From an uncultured Bacillota bacterium (GTDB lineage: Bacteria; Bacillota_I; Bacilli_A; RFN20; CAG-826), in NCBI GenBank assembly GCA_949293555.1, contig CASFDV010000002.1, positions 170,210 to 234,209 of the forward strand: DNA of 64,000 nt, written 5' to 3'. The translations under genes and the position numbers were made by a program. This document shows positions 1 through 7,983 of this stretch, in pieces (positions within the stretch are counted from its first letter, which is position 1; each line of letters begins with the position of its first letter). Under the pieces are notes generated by a model that worked only from the letters and a program-made list of their open reading frames with translations, was not told the origin of the DNA and made no database searches.

Positions 1-198
1 CTTCTGGACCTTGCCCGTCATGCGAAGACCATTACCCAAGAGAATGGTATGGTAAAGGCGGTATATGAGTCCGGGGCGACCCTTGTCGCAAGGGACAAGA
101 CCTCGACTCCCGGAAGCGCGGCGATCGATATCCGTTATATAGGGCCATCCGGGAGAGAGAACGCGAATGAAATGGCATTTGAGGGAACACGCGAATGA
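1..198 (+). CDS. 3' end of an unrecognised coding region (5' end outside the window)
   Basis: Frame 1 is open from the window edge to a TGA at 196-198 (65 codons). The C-terminal part contains AAIDIRYIG and GRENANEMA. The pattern Y-x-G-x-x-R followed by A-N-x-x-A faintly recalls the end of HNH-type nuclease toxins of the GH-E/WHH group, but the WHH block that should follow is not in this frame. The next gene starts 33 bases downstream after a strong GGAGG. Codon use is less GC-biased than in the core genes further right. It may be an intact C-terminus, a degraded toxin tail, or chance; the reading frame alone supports only a partial CDS. Confidence 0.4.
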   Translation, partial: LLDLARHAKTITQENGMVKAVYESGATLVARDKTSTPGSAAIDIRYIGPSGRENANEMAFEGTRE

Positions 199-231
199 AT
201 ACCGGACCAAGTCCGGAAGGAGGAAGAAGAA

Positions 232-957
232 ATGAAATTCTTCGGGATCGGCAAGAGGGAGCTCGGTATCCTTAATTCGTTGATCGGCGAAAGGGTCGAG
301 CGCGTTGAGATGGAAAAATGGATCGATGAGCTGAGGCCATATTCCTGCAGCGCTTCGCTCATCACCACGAAAGGGAAGGTATGGATGTGGCCGGAGCTGA
401 AAGACCTCTATATCCGCGACCATGACGAATATAGCAAAGGGATCTATCGCCTGAGTAAGAAAGGAAACGGGGCCCTTTCCAAGTCCCATGACTATTCCCT
501 TATCCCTTTTCCAGCTGGGAAAATCGTTGGCATTGGAAGAATTCAGACGGAGATGGACGTGGACAATCGCAGGCTGGGAAACTGGATTCGCTGGGACTGC
601 GGGCTTTTCCTGGTTACCGATAAAGCCTCCCTTCTTCTTGCCGTCTCCCTCGATGTGATCAATTGGCGCATTGACCTTCGCGAGATGAAGAATTTCGAGA
701 TGCACAACCATTGGAGCGCCAAGGAGGATCAGGAATTCACGATGTTCTGCAAGGACATTTCCACGGGGGAGGAGGACATGATCGGGCGCTACGTCATCAG
801 GTATTCGGAGCAACCTGCATCGAAGCTCGGCTCCACGGCAAGCTTCCGCGAGCTATGGGACGAGCACATGCAGCAGCTTGGCGCCACGCCCGAGGAACTC
901 CTCGAGCGGGGGACTTTGTTATCGGAAATCGCGGAAAGGATGCGCCGCAGGTGCTAG
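232..957 (+). CDS. Hypothetical cytosolic protein, 241 aa
   Basis: Function not recognised. The ATG at 232 follows GGAGGAAGAAGAA, a good ribosome binding site. There is no signal peptide or membrane segment. The sequence is mixed alpha/beta in character, Trp-rich in the middle (WMWPEL, WIRWDCG, NWRIDL), and ends in a helical, charged tail (ELLERG...RMRRRC). The N-terminus (GKRELGILNSLIGERVE) resembles that of the next gene (ISLLDGLKGKRIPLVLGKG), so the two may be distant paralogues. They are separated by 13 bases and are probably co-transcribed. Paralogous small proteins behind a possible toxin tail would fit immunity proteins, but that is speculation. Base composition is lower in GC than in the housekeeping part of the window, in keeping with an accessory origin. 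Confidence 0.75.
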   Translation: MKFFGIGKRELGILNSLIGERVERVEMEKWIDELRPYSCSASLITTKGKVWMWPELKDLYIRDHDEYSKGIYRLSKKGNGALSKSHDYSLIPFPAGKIVGIGRIQTEMDVDNRRLGNWIRWDCGLFLVTDKASLLLAVSLDVINWRIDLREMKNFEMHNHWSAKEDQEFTMFCKDISTGEEDMIGRYVIRYSEQPASKLGSTASFRELWDEHMQQLGATPEELLERGTLLSEIAERMRRRC

Positions 958-970
958 GCGCCTCGTATGA

Positions 971-1627
971 ATGAAAGAGTTCAAGATATCGGACCCTGAA
1001 ATCTCCCTTCTCGATGGCCTGAAGGGGAAACGGATCCCTCTTGTGCTCGGGAAAGGGAAGCGCGCCTTCGGTTACCAAAGGATTTTGCTAAGAACGGCGC
1101 AAGGAAGGGGAGTCGTCTTTCGGTGCGAACCCTTGGTCGGCTCGGCCCCAGGGAAGGCTTTTCGCCTAGTGGCGGAAGAATGGAACCGAAAGCGCGATCC
1201 GGTTTCCGGGTATTTCGCTCTCGATGCGGAGTACTTGGATGTAGTCTTCGGCATCGTCCAATACACGTGGGACGATGATCTGCACATTGACGAAGGCTTT
1301 TTCCTAGTGGAAAGAAAAGCAAAGAGACGCAGGATCTACCTCATGCCCTGCGGCCCGCTGGTCGTTGCGTTTTCCCATGACATTCAGACGAATGAAGATT
1401 CCCCGTGGATATCGCACGGCAATGAGCTAGGGGATCATAGGGCGACGGTGCGCTTGGCCACCCTGGACAATGCCTTGAGCGTGCCGATTGCCAGCTATTC
1501 CGTTTCGATGGCGCCGGACCAGCCTTTCCAAGGCGCGTTTCCTCCCGGAAGGACCGTGACGATGCTGGACGACCCTTCCGTGGGGTGGCGATTTGGACAG
1601 TTTCTGTCGGATCTGGCAAGGCGCTAG
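971..1627 (+). CDS. Hypothetical cytosolic protein, 218 aa
   Basis: Function not recognised. It starts 13 bases after the preceding gene without a strong SD, so translational coupling is likely. There is no signal peptide or transmembrane segment. The middle contains YLDVVFGIVQYTWDDDLHID and a basic patch KRRRIYLMPCG; the C-terminus carries the hydrophobic-basic motif GQFLSDLARR. Opening residues and general plan resemble the upstream 241-aa protein. The TAG stop lies inside a CTAG palindrome (1624-1627) that also supplies the stop codon of the convergent regulator gene, so the two genes end tail to tail in the same four bases. Confidence 0.7.
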   Translation: MKEFKISDPEISLLDGLKGKRIPLVLGKGKRAFGYQRILLRTAQGRGVVFRCEPLVGSAPGKAFRLVAEEWNRKRDPVSGYFALDAEYLDVVFGIVQYTWDDDLHIDEGFFLVERKAKRRRIYLMPCGPLVVAFSHDIQTNEDSPWISHGNELGDHRATVRLATLDNALSVPIASYSVSMAPDQPFQGAFPPGRTVTMLDDPSVGWRFGQFLSDLARR

Positions 1628-2232
1628 TCGTCTGAGCCTTCTTCTATTCGCTTCGCTACATGGTAGAACGCACCCCAAAGGGCCTTCTCTTCTTGGCTCG
1701 CGGACACTGCCTTTTCCATGCTGCCGCCGGGCTTCTTCTTCAGCAGGTTGAGTGAACCTAGCTCGTCCCTATAGATTTTTATCAGTTCCTTTGGGTCCTT
1801 CGGGTCGAATGTGGCCAGATTCATCCATAAATGGATGTAATTGCGGAGGAACTGGGACAGGGGATAGGCGATGCCTAGTTTCATCTCTTTGTTAAAAAAG
1901 AACCCTCCGGTCCGCAGAAGGAGCCTTGTGGCATGGAGCATCGCGATCGTCTCGTCCTGCTCGCCTGACATTTCCTTTTCCAGTTCATTGCCGAACATCA
2001 GAAAATCGCAGGATACTTCGAGTTCCCTTGCGATCTTCGCTAGGACATCCGCCCTAGGGCTCGCTTCCCCCGACTCGTATTTCGCAAGGGTCTGGGACTG
2101 GACGCCTATTCTTTTCGCAAGCGTGACCCTTTTGATTCCTTGGGCCTTCCGCTCATTCAGAATTCTTTGCCCAAGGAGCGATCCGAACCTGTCCTCATCG
2201 AAAAACTCAGGAAGGATGGGGTTTTTCTTCAC
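1624..2232 (-). CDS. XRE-family helix-turn-helix transcriptional regulator, 202 aa
   Basis: Residues about 18-75 form a Cro/C1-type HTH: GQRILNERKAQGIKRVTLAK leads helix 1, then IGVQSQTLAKYESGEASPRA gives helices 2-4 and is followed by LAKIARELEVSCDFLMFG. The remaining 125 residues are helical and unrecognised, perhaps a sensing or dimer domain. Its start overlaps the stop of the upstream gene in an ATGA (2229-2232), so it is the last gene of a three-gene leftward operon with the cyclophilin-like and YjbR proteins. It probably controls that operon or an element nearby; the target is unknown. Confidence 0.85.
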   Translation of the reverse strand: MKKNPILPEFFDEDRFGSLLGQRILNERKAQGIKRVTLAKRIGVQSQTLAKYESGEASPRADVLAKIARELEVSCDFLMFGNELEKEMSGEQDETIAMLHATRLLLRTGGFFFNKEMKLGIAYPLSQFLRNYIHLWMNLATFDPKDPKELIKIYRDELGSLNLLKKKPGGSMEKAVSASQEEKALWGAFYHVAKRIEEGSDD

Positions 2233-3215
2233 GAGAGGGGCTCTCCTTCATACAAGATCTCATAGGTCGTCATGAGGACTCCGTCCTGCGTTGTTATCGC
2301 GTCGAGATAGCGGTATGGCCGGTTGAGGAGCGTGGCCGCGCACTTCTTGCCCTTCCCCGAAGGAAGGGCGAGGAGGCCCGTCTTTATCTTGATCCCGTAG
2401 TTCAGATAGCCCTCGAAGGCGAGCTGTTCCTGCAAGGGGATCACCCCGTGGAGGTATACCTTCTCCACACCTAAAAGGAGCTTTGCGAATTCGAAGGTCA
2501 GAAGGCAGTCTCCATCCCTCCAGGGAAGCGTTTCTGCGCCCATTCGTTTCTCCCAGGGGAGGACAGGCACCAAGGCATCGCCGAACCGTTCCTTCAGGCC
2601 TTCCCACTCCTCCGCGGCCAGCTTCTTCTTCCAGTCGAGCACCAGGAGCCTGGCGCCCATGAGCTCTTGTTTCTTGGGAGGCCCTCCCAGGAGCCGGTCG
2701 TTCATGAGCCACTCCCTCGCCTCGTCCCATCCGACGAGCAATGCGGTCCCTTCTCCTAGGAGCGGATAGACCGCCCTCTCCAGGCCTTTCTTTCCCTCGA
2801 CGCCCCTTTCTTCAAGAACCGAAGCCTCGTTTCCCAGGCTGTCTTCCAAGGAAATCCACTGCAATTCAGGTATCTTTCTCTCGTTTTCGAAAGCGATGTT
2901 GAACTCCTGGCCTTGAAGGGAACCCAGTTGCTCCGCCTCCTCGACTTTTCCGATCGCCGTGTACCGGCGATGGTCCTCCATTTCCTCCATGACGATGAGG
3001 AGGGTGTCGTCCCCGAAGAGCAATATGTCGCCCCTCTTGAGTTGCCTCACCACTTCCTCGTCCTTCGGAATAATCCCCGGAGGAAGGTCCGCCCATAGCT
3101 GCGTCCCGATCCTCGTGGCCTTCCCCTTGAGGGGGAGGAGCGAGGAGAAGGCTTCCGCGGAAGGGATCTCGTAGAGGGTCGCGTAATACGTTTTCCTGCC
3201 TATCTTGATTTTCAT
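2229..3215 (-). CDS. Cyclophilin-like-fold protein with an unrecognised C-terminal domain, 328 aa
   Basis: The first 105 residues match the bacterial cyclophilin-like fold family: MKIKIGRKTYYATLYEIPSA, then AFSSLLPL, a hydrophobic Leu-Pro-Pro turn, KRGDILLFGDDTLLIVM and a conserved ending like YTAIGKVEE. Such proteins are normally free-standing at about 110-160 aa. Here a further 220 residues follow, including a Trp/Asp-rich region and a stretch ending GIKIKTGLLALPSGKGKKCA. I do not recognise that domain. The start lies 1 base after the stop of the YjbR gene, and the stop overlaps the XRE start. The fusion looks unusual. Confidence 0.75.
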   Translation of the reverse strand: MKIKIGRKTYYATLYEIPSAEAFSSLLPLKGKATRIGTQLWADLPPGIIPKDEEVVRQLKRGDILLFGDDTLLIVMEEMEDHRRYTAIGKVEEAEQLGSLQGQEFNIAFENERKIPELQWISLEDSLGNEASVLEERGVEGKKGLERAVYPLLGEGTALLVGWDEAREWLMNDRLLGGPPKKQELMGARLLVLDWKKKLAAEEWEGLKERFGDALVPVLPWEKRMGAETLPWRDGDCLLTFEFAKLLLGVEKVYLHGVIPLQEQLAFEGYLNYGIKIKTGLLALPSGKGKKCAATLLNRPYRYLDAITTQDGVLMTTYEILYEGEPLS

Positions 3216-3216
3216 C

Positions 3217-3873
3217 CTAGATGAGCCTTTCCTTTCTCCTGACTTCCGTGCGCGAACGCTCGATCGCCTCGATCAATGTTTCCTTTGAGGAGTCCTTGAC
3301 GGAGTAGCTGAGCCACTGGGCCTTGTTCATGTGATAGGCGGGGAGGGCCTCGCCTCTCCTTACGATTTCCTCGTGGAGGGGCTCCGGGCATTTCACGTTC
3401 AAAAGCGGGACCTCGCCTTCCCTGCCTTCCTCGAGATACCGGGCGGGTCCCATGAGGAAAAGCGCGTACCAGCTTCCTTTGGGGCCCGTCCTCAGGACGA
3501 GCGACTCCCCGTCCTGGAAAGGGCGCTCGGCCTTCTCCCCGTACTTCTCCTCGAAGTGACGGATCGCCTCCTCCCCGTTCCTGAGGAAGGGGGAGAGGGG
3601 ATAGCCGATCTCCCAGAGGACCTTCTCCATCAGGGCGTCGTGCCTCCTCCTCACGTCCTCGACGAACTCGCCCCTTGCCGCGGGAACTCCCAGGAGGAGA
3701 TAGGGAAGCCCCGTGTCCACCTCGATGGTCTCTTCCTCGATCTCCCCGTCCGTCCTCGCCCTGAGGCGGAGGAAAAAGCCTCCTCCCGGATAGGGAATGT
3801 CCTTGGAAAAGACGCCGTCTTGCTCTTGGAAGCCCTGGCTCAGGAGAACGTTTCTGTCGAGGACTTCTTCCAT
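3217..3873 (-). CDS. YjbR/MmcQ-like protein, 218 aa
   Basis: The C-terminal 110 residues fit the MmcQ/YjbR (CyaY-like fold) family: LLNVKCPEPLHEEIVRRG, then ALPAYHMNKAQWLSYSV and a closing LIEAIERSRTEV. The His-Met-Asn-Lys block is the family hallmark. The N-terminal half is an additional segment with FVEDVRRRHDALMEKVLWEI and LSPFLRNGEEAIRHFEEKYG, possibly a first, degenerate copy of the same fold. The family is sometimes annotated as DNA-binding, but its biochemical role is unsettled. It is the first gene of the leftward three-gene set. No SD precedes the ATG; a TAGGAT hexamer sits 6 bases upstream (see promoter at 3880-3885), so the mRNA may be leaderless. Confidence 0.8.
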   Translation of the reverse strand: MEEVLDRNVLLSQGFQEQDGVFSKDIPYPGGGFFLRLRARTDGEIEEETIEVDTGLPYLLLGVPAARGEFVEDVRRRHDALMEKVLWEIGYPLSPFLRNGEEAIRHFEEKYGEKAERPFQDGESLVLRTGPKGSWYALFLMGPARYLEEGREGEVPLLNVKCPEPLHEEIVRRGEALPAYHMNKAQWLSYSVKDSSKETLIEAIERSRTEVRRKERLI

Positions 3874-3879
3874 GAGGAA

Positions 3880-3885
3880 ATCCTA
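3880..3885 (-). promoter_or_regulatory. -10-like hexamer 6 nt before the 3873 start (leaderless candidate)
   Basis: On the minus strand TAGGAT is followed by TTCCTC and then ATG. No Shine-Dalgarno fits in the gap and no convincing -35 is visible. The spacing places the expected transcription start at or next to the A of ATG. Confidence 0.45.
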
Positions 3886-3934
3886 ACCCATCCCGTTGAC
3901 GGGAGTGATACCTTGGAGCAAAGGAGGGAGACGG

Positions 3935-4570
3935 ATGAAGGTTCTTTTGGTGAACGGCAGCCCGCGCCAGCACGGGTGCACCGACCGCGCCCTGAAGGAA
4001 ATGAAGGACGCCTTGGAGAAGGAGGGCATCGGGACGGAACTCCTTTGGATCGGGGCGAGGCCGATAGGGGGATGCCTCGCCTGCGGGAGCTGCCACCGCA
4101 CGGGGAAGGGATGCGTCCAGAAGGACATCGTCTCCGAAATCGGGGAACGGCTCGACGAGTTCGACGGCTTCGCCTTCGGAAGCCCGGTCTACTACGCGGG
4201 ACCCTCGGGACAGCTCCAGTGCTTCCTGGACCGGCTCTTCTACGCCTACGGGAAGAAGGCCGTCGGGAAGCCGGGCGCCGCGATCGTCTCCTGCCGGAGA
4301 GGCGGGGGAAGCGTCGCCTACGACAGGATCAACCGCTACTTCGGGATGCACCGGATGCCCATCGTCTCCTCCAACTACTGGAACCAGGTGCACGGCAATA
4401 CGCCGGAGGAGGTCGAGGAGGACCTCGAGGGACTCCAGACGATCCGCGTCCTCGGACGCGAGATGGCGAGGATCCTGAAGGCCATCGGCCTTGCGAAGAA
4501 GGAAGGGATCTACTCCGTCGAGGAGGAAGAGAAAGTCCGCACCAACTTCATCCGCCAGGCTGCAAAATAA
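3935..4570 (+). CDS. NAD(P)H-dependent FMN reductase / iron-sulfur flavoprotein family, 211 aa
   Basis: A flavodoxin-fold oxidoreductase. MKVLLVNGSPRQHGCTDRAL is the FMN phosphate-binding start of the NADPH-dependent FMN reductase family; then GGCLACGSCHRTGKG carries three cysteines spaced like those of iron-sulfur flavoproteins, and FGSPVYYAGPSGQLQCFLDR is the second flavin-contact loop. Start chosen at ATG 3935, preceded by AAAGGAGGG; upstream in-frame codons lack family similarity. The cysteine set (C-x2-C-x5-C) may hold a cluster or serve as redox thiols. A second flavodoxin follows 40 bases downstream. Physiological substrate unknown. Confidence 0.85.
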   Translation: MKVLLVNGSPRQHGCTDRALKEMKDALEKEGIGTELLWIGARPIGGCLACGSCHRTGKGCVQKDIVSEIGERLDEFDGFAFGSPVYYAGPSGQLQCFLDRLFYAYGKKAVGKPGAAIVSCRRGGGSVAYDRINRYFGMHRMPIVSSNYWNQVHGNTPEEVEEDLEGLQTIRVLGREMARILKAIGLAKKEGIYSVEEEEKVRTNFIRQAAK

Positions 4571-4610
4571 GGATGAATTACGAATATCCATAGAAAGGAA
4601 CTGGAACTGC

Positions 4611-5075
4611 ATGAAAATCGCGATTGCCTATTTCTCTCCCCAAGGGAGGACCGCGAGGGTCGCGCGCCTCATCCACGAGGCGGTGGGAGGGAAGCTCGTC
4701 GAGATCGAGCCCAAGGACCCCTATTCCATGAAAGACCTCGACTGGAACGACAAGGAGAGCCTGAGCTCAAGGGAGATGCGGAACGAGTTCGCCCGTCCGG
4801 AGCTGAAGGCCATGCCGGACCTCGAGAAGCCGGACGTACTTTTCCTCGGCTTTCCCATCTGGTGGTACGTCGCCCCCAGGCCGGTCGACACCTTCCTCGA
4901 CGGCGAGCCCCTTGAAGGAGTGAGAATCATCCCCTTCGCGACCTCCGGGAGCAGCCCCATCGAAGGCGCGGTCCGGCGGCTACGGGCGACCTACCCCGGC
5001 CTCCATTTCGAGGACGGGGCCCTTCTGAACGACGGGGATCCCGCCCTTTGGGCGAGGAAGGTCCTCGGGCTCTAG
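4611..5075 (+). CDS. Flavodoxin-like protein, 154 aa
   Basis: Short flavodoxin of the Flavodoxin_4 type: MKIAIAYFSPQGRTARVARL is the FMN phosphate loop, followed by LVEIEPKDPYS, the tryptophan-rich flavin loop FLGFPIWWYVAPRP and the second loop FATSGSSPIEGAV. Length matches the family (about 150-160 aa). Start set at ATG 4611, where family similarity begins, with GAAAGGAACTGG just upstream. It lies 40 bases after the FMN reductase and probably shares its transcript. Likely an electron-transfer protein or quinone/nitro-type reductase; the partner cannot be told from sequence. Confidence 0.85.
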   Translation: MKIAIAYFSPQGRTARVARLIHEAVGGKLVEIEPKDPYSMKDLDWNDKESLSSREMRNEFARPELKAMPDLEKPDVLFLGFPIWWYVAPRPVDTFLDGEPLEGVRIIPFATSGSSPIEGAVRRLRATYPGLHFEDGALLNDGDPALWARKVLGL

Positions 5076-5137
5076 TTGCCTGCCATTTACGTTTTGAAGG
5101 GTCTTTTCTGAAAGGCGCTTAATTATCCAGCGCCGCC

Positions 5138-5164
5138 CTAGTTTTCCATATAGAAAGGAACTAG
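5138..5164. promoter_or_regulatory. Inverted repeat upstream of the glycerol operon
   Basis: CTAGTT (5138-5143) and AACTAG (5159-5164) are arms of an imperfect palindrome; the TTCC/GGAA inside extends the pairing with a bulge. It lies about 110 bases before the GlpA-like start and just before a weak -10-like TATAAA at 5191-5196. Another arm pair, GGCGC/GCGCC (5114-5118 and 5130-5134), lies before it and may end the flavodoxin transcript. Operator role is inference. Confidence 0.3.
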
Positions 5165-5274
5165 GTGGTTCTGTAGGAAATTGTTTTCGGTATAAATTAC
5201 TGAAAGCCCTTTCATTTCCCCTCTTGCCAAGGTTTTCCGCCTCCCCCATGATAAGAGCACAAGTGGAGGCTCAC

Positions 5275-6711
5275 ATGGGTCACGACATCATCGTAATAGG
5301 CGCCGGCATCGTCGGTTGCTCTTTGGCGAGGGAACTTTCGCGCTACGAGGTCTCCGTGCTGGTGGTCGACAAGGAGGACGACGTCTCCTGCGGGACCAGC
5401 AAGGCGAACTCCGGCATCGCGCACGCGGGCTTCGACGCCGAGCCCGGCACGCTCAAGGCGAAGTTCAACGTCGGAGGCAACCGTCTCATCAAGAAGCTGG
5501 CGAAGGAGCTGGATTTCCCCATGAAGGAAAACGGCGCCCTCGTCCTTGGCTTCGACGAGGAATCGCTCCCGAAGATCGAGGAGCTCTACGAGAGGGGCGT
5601 CAAGAACGGCGTCCCCGACCTCCGCATCATCCATGGGGAGGAGATCCTGAAGCTGGAGCCCGGGATCAACCCTGAGGTGAGGCACGCCCTCTACGCGCCC
5701 TCCTCCGCGCTCGTCTCTCCTTACGAGATGACGATCGCCTATGCGGAGAACGCCGCCCATAACGGGGCGGAGTTCGCCCTCGGGAAGGAGGTCCGCTCCA
5801 TCTGGAAGGAGGGCGAGAAGTTCCTCCTCGAGTTCACGGACGGCACTCACGAGGAATGCCGCACGCTCGTCAACTGCGCCGGCGTCCACGCCGACCAGAT
5901 CCACATGATGGTCGCGGGCGGGGATTCCCCCTACCACATCGTCCCGAGGAAAGGCGAGTACGTCCTCCTCGACAAGATGTACGGGGGCATGGCCTCCCAC
6001 ACCCTTTTCCAGACCCCCACGAAGATGGGGAAGGGCATCCTCGTCGCACCGACCACCCACGGGAACCTCCTGGTGGGCCCGAACGCCCACGACCAGGGGG
6101 ACAAGGAGGACACAGATACTTCCGTCGAGGGGCTCGATGAGATCTGGAAGAAGGCGCTCCTCACGATGCCATCGCTCCCGAAGAGGGGGATCATCACCCA
6201 GTTCGCCGGGCTCAGGGCGCACGCGAAGGAGACGGATGACTTCATCGTCGGCTACGACGGGAACGTCCAGGGCTTCTACGAGATCGCCGCGATCGAGTCC
6301 CCGGGCCTGACCTCCGCCCCGGCCATCGCCGTCCATGCTTCCTCCGAGATCGCGGGGAAGATGGGCCTCAAGGAAAAGAAGGGCTTCGACCCGGTGCGGA
6401 AGGCGATCCCGCGGATCGCGGAGCTTACCAACGAGGAACGGGAATCCCTTATCAAGGAGAACCCCCTCTACGGGCACATCATCTGCCGCTGCGAGGTGGT
6501 GAGCGAGGGCGAGATCGTCGAGGCGATCCGCCGGGTGCCCGGGGCAAAGGACCTCGACGGCATCAAGCGGAGGACCCGCGCCGGGATGGGAAGGTGCCAG
6601 ATGGGATTCTGCACCCCCAAGGCGATGGAGATCCTCGCCCGCGAGCTGAAGGAAGACATCACCGACGTCACGAAGAAAGGGCGCTCGTCCTTCCTGGCGC
6701 GGAAGAGGTAA
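5275..6711 (+). CDS. GlpA-type FAD-dependent glycerol-3-phosphate dehydrogenase-like protein, 478 aa
   Basis: DAO-family flavoprotein. IIVIGAGIVGCSLARELSRY at the N-terminus is the FAD Rossmann motif; SCGTSKANSGIAHAGFDAEP is the substrate/flavin loop of GlpA/GlpD-type enzymes. The C-terminus has a BFD-like [2Fe-2S] domain with Cys404-x-Cys406 and Cys441-x4-Cys446 (ICRCEVVSEGEI ... GRCQMGFCTPK). Start taken at ATG 5275 after GTGGAGG; the upstream in-frame region lacks homology. First gene of a tight operon with a second flavoprotein, DUF1667 and glycerol kinase, which supports oxidation of glycerol-3-phosphate to dihydroxyacetone phosphate. No GlpC membrane subunit is present, so the electron acceptor is open. 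Similar dehydrogenases act on other 2-hydroxyacids, but the glpK neighbour argues for glycerol. Confidence 0.88.
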   Translation: MGHDIIVIGAGIVGCSLARELSRYEVSVLVVDKEDDVSCGTSKANSGIAHAGFDAEPGTLKAKFNVGGNRLIKKLAKELDFPMKENGALVLGFDEESLPKIEELYERGVKNGVPDLRIIHGEEILKLEPGINPEVRHALYAPSSALVSPYEMTIAYAENAAHNGAEFALGKEVRSIWKEGEKFLLEFTDGTHEECRTLVNCAGVHADQIHMMVAGGDSPYHIVPRKGEYVLLDKMYGGMASHTLFQTPTKMGKGILVAPTTHGNLLVGPNAHDQGDKEDTDTSVEGLDEIWKKALLTMPSLPKRGIITQFAGLRAHAKETDDFIVGYDGNVQGFYEIAAIESPGLTSAPAIAVHASSEIAGKMGLKEKKGFDPVRKAIPRIAELTNEERESLIKENPLYGHIICRCEVVSEGEIVEAIRRVPGAKDLDGIKRRTRAGMGRCQMGFCTPKAMEILARELKEDITDVTKKGRSSFLARKR

Positions 6712-6715
6712 CCAT

Positions 6716-7981
6716 ATGATCCATCATGAGCTAGTGATCGTCGGCGGAGGCCCCGCGGGGCTTGCCGCCGCCCTGGGGGCCTACGAGGAAGGCCTCCGGG
6801 ACATCCTCATCCTCGAGCGCGAGGACCAGCTGGGCGGGATCCTGAACCAGTGCATCCATAACGGCTTCGGGCTCCACACGTTCAAGGAGGAGCTGACCGG
6901 CCCCGAGTACGCCTCGCGCTTCATCCGCGAGGTCCTCGAGCGGAAGATCCCCTACAAGCTCGGCGCGACCGTCATCGACGTGAGCAAGGACAAGGTCGTC
7001 ACCGCCGTCAGCCAGGAGGACGGGCTCCTCCTCATCCAGGCGGACGCCATCGTCCTCGCCTGCGGCTGCCGCGAGCGCCCCAGGGGCGCGATCAACATCG
7101 CCGGGAGCCGCTGCGCCGGCATCTATTCCGCCGGGACCGCCCAGAAGCTCGTCAACATCGACGGGCTCAAGGTCGGGAAGGAAGTCGTCATCCTCGGCTC
7201 GGGAGACATCGGCCTCATCATGGCAAGGCGCATGACCTTCGAAGGGGCCAAGGTCAAGGCCGTCCTCGAGCTCATGCCCTATAGCTCGGGGCTGAACCGC
7301 AACATCGTCCAGTGCCTGAACGACTTCGACATCCCCCTCTACTTCTCCCACACGGTCGTGAGGATCAAGGGCAAGGACCGCGTCGAAAGCGTCACCGTCG
7401 CCAAGGTCGACGAGCATCTCTCGCCCATGATGGACACCGCCTTCGAGATCCCCTGCGACACCCTCCTCCTTTCCGTCGGCCTCCTTCCGGAGAACGAGCT
7501 GGCCAGGGGCTGCGGGGTCGAGCTATCGAGAGTGACGAGCGGCGCCATCGTCGACGAGAACATGATGACGAACCTCGAGGGCGTCTTCGAATGCGGGAAC
7601 GTCCTCCATGTCCATGACCTCGTCGACTTCGTCTCGGAGGAAGCGCGGAACGCCGGGCGCTCCGCGGCGAGATACCTCCATAAGGAAATCTCCTCCGGGG
7701 AAGAGGCGATCGAGATCAAGACGAGCGGGGGCATCCGCTACAGCGTCCCCCAGAAGATCCTCCGGAACGGCGACTTCGCGCCCATCCAGTTCAAGATGAG
7801 GGTCAATAACGTCTACAAGAACGTCGAGATCGCCATTCTCGTCGACGGGGAGACCGTCGCCCGGAAGATCAAGCAGATCGTCACCCCGGGCGAGATGGAG
7901 ACGCTCTTCGCGAAGGAGGACGTCGTCCGGAAGATCAAGGAAGGCAAGGAAGTCGAGATCGCCTTGCGGAGGAGGGGATAG
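6716..7981 (+). CDS. NAD(P)/FAD-dependent oxidoreductase, GlpA partner subunit, 421 aa
   Basis: Pyridine-nucleotide-disulfide-type flavoprotein. ELVIVGGGPAGLAAALGAYE is the FAD-binding motif, VILGSGDIGLIMARRMTFEG (about residues 160-180) the NAD(P)-binding motif, and GVFECGNVLHVHDLVDFVSE the C-terminal FAD loop. ILNQCIHNGFGL and ACGCRERPRGA carry the cysteines typical of this uncharacterised group that always accompanies GlpA-like and DUF1667 genes in anaerobic Firmicutes. It starts 4 bases after the upstream stop and ends 2 bases before DUF1667. The likely job is passing electrons from the GlpA-like flavin/2Fe-2S unit to NAD(P) or another carrier, standing in for GlpB. Confidence 0.88.
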   Translation: MIHHELVIVGGGPAGLAAALGAYEEGLRDILILEREDQLGGILNQCIHNGFGLHTFKEELTGPEYASRFIREVLERKIPYKLGATVIDVSKDKVVTAVSQEDGLLLIQADAIVLACGCRERPRGAINIAGSRCAGIYSAGTAQKLVNIDGLKVGKEVVILGSGDIGLIMARRMTFEGAKVKAVLELMPYSSGLNRNIVQCLNDFDIPLYFSHTVVRIKGKDRVESVTVAKVDEHLSPMMDTAFEIPCDTLLLSVGLLPENELARGCGVELSRVTSGAIVDENMMTNLEGVFECGNVLHVHDLVDFVSEEARNAGRSAARYLHKEISSGEEAIEIKTSGGIRYSVPQKILRNGDFAPIQFKMRVNNVYKNVEIAILVDGETVARKIKQIVTPGEMETLFAKEDVVRKIKEGKEVEIALRRRG

Positions 7982-7983
7982 CC

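Noticed and set aside
5224-5274. Upstream TTG start of the GlpA-like gene
   Set aside because: ATG 5275 has GTGGAGG at good spacing and is directly followed by the FAD motif.
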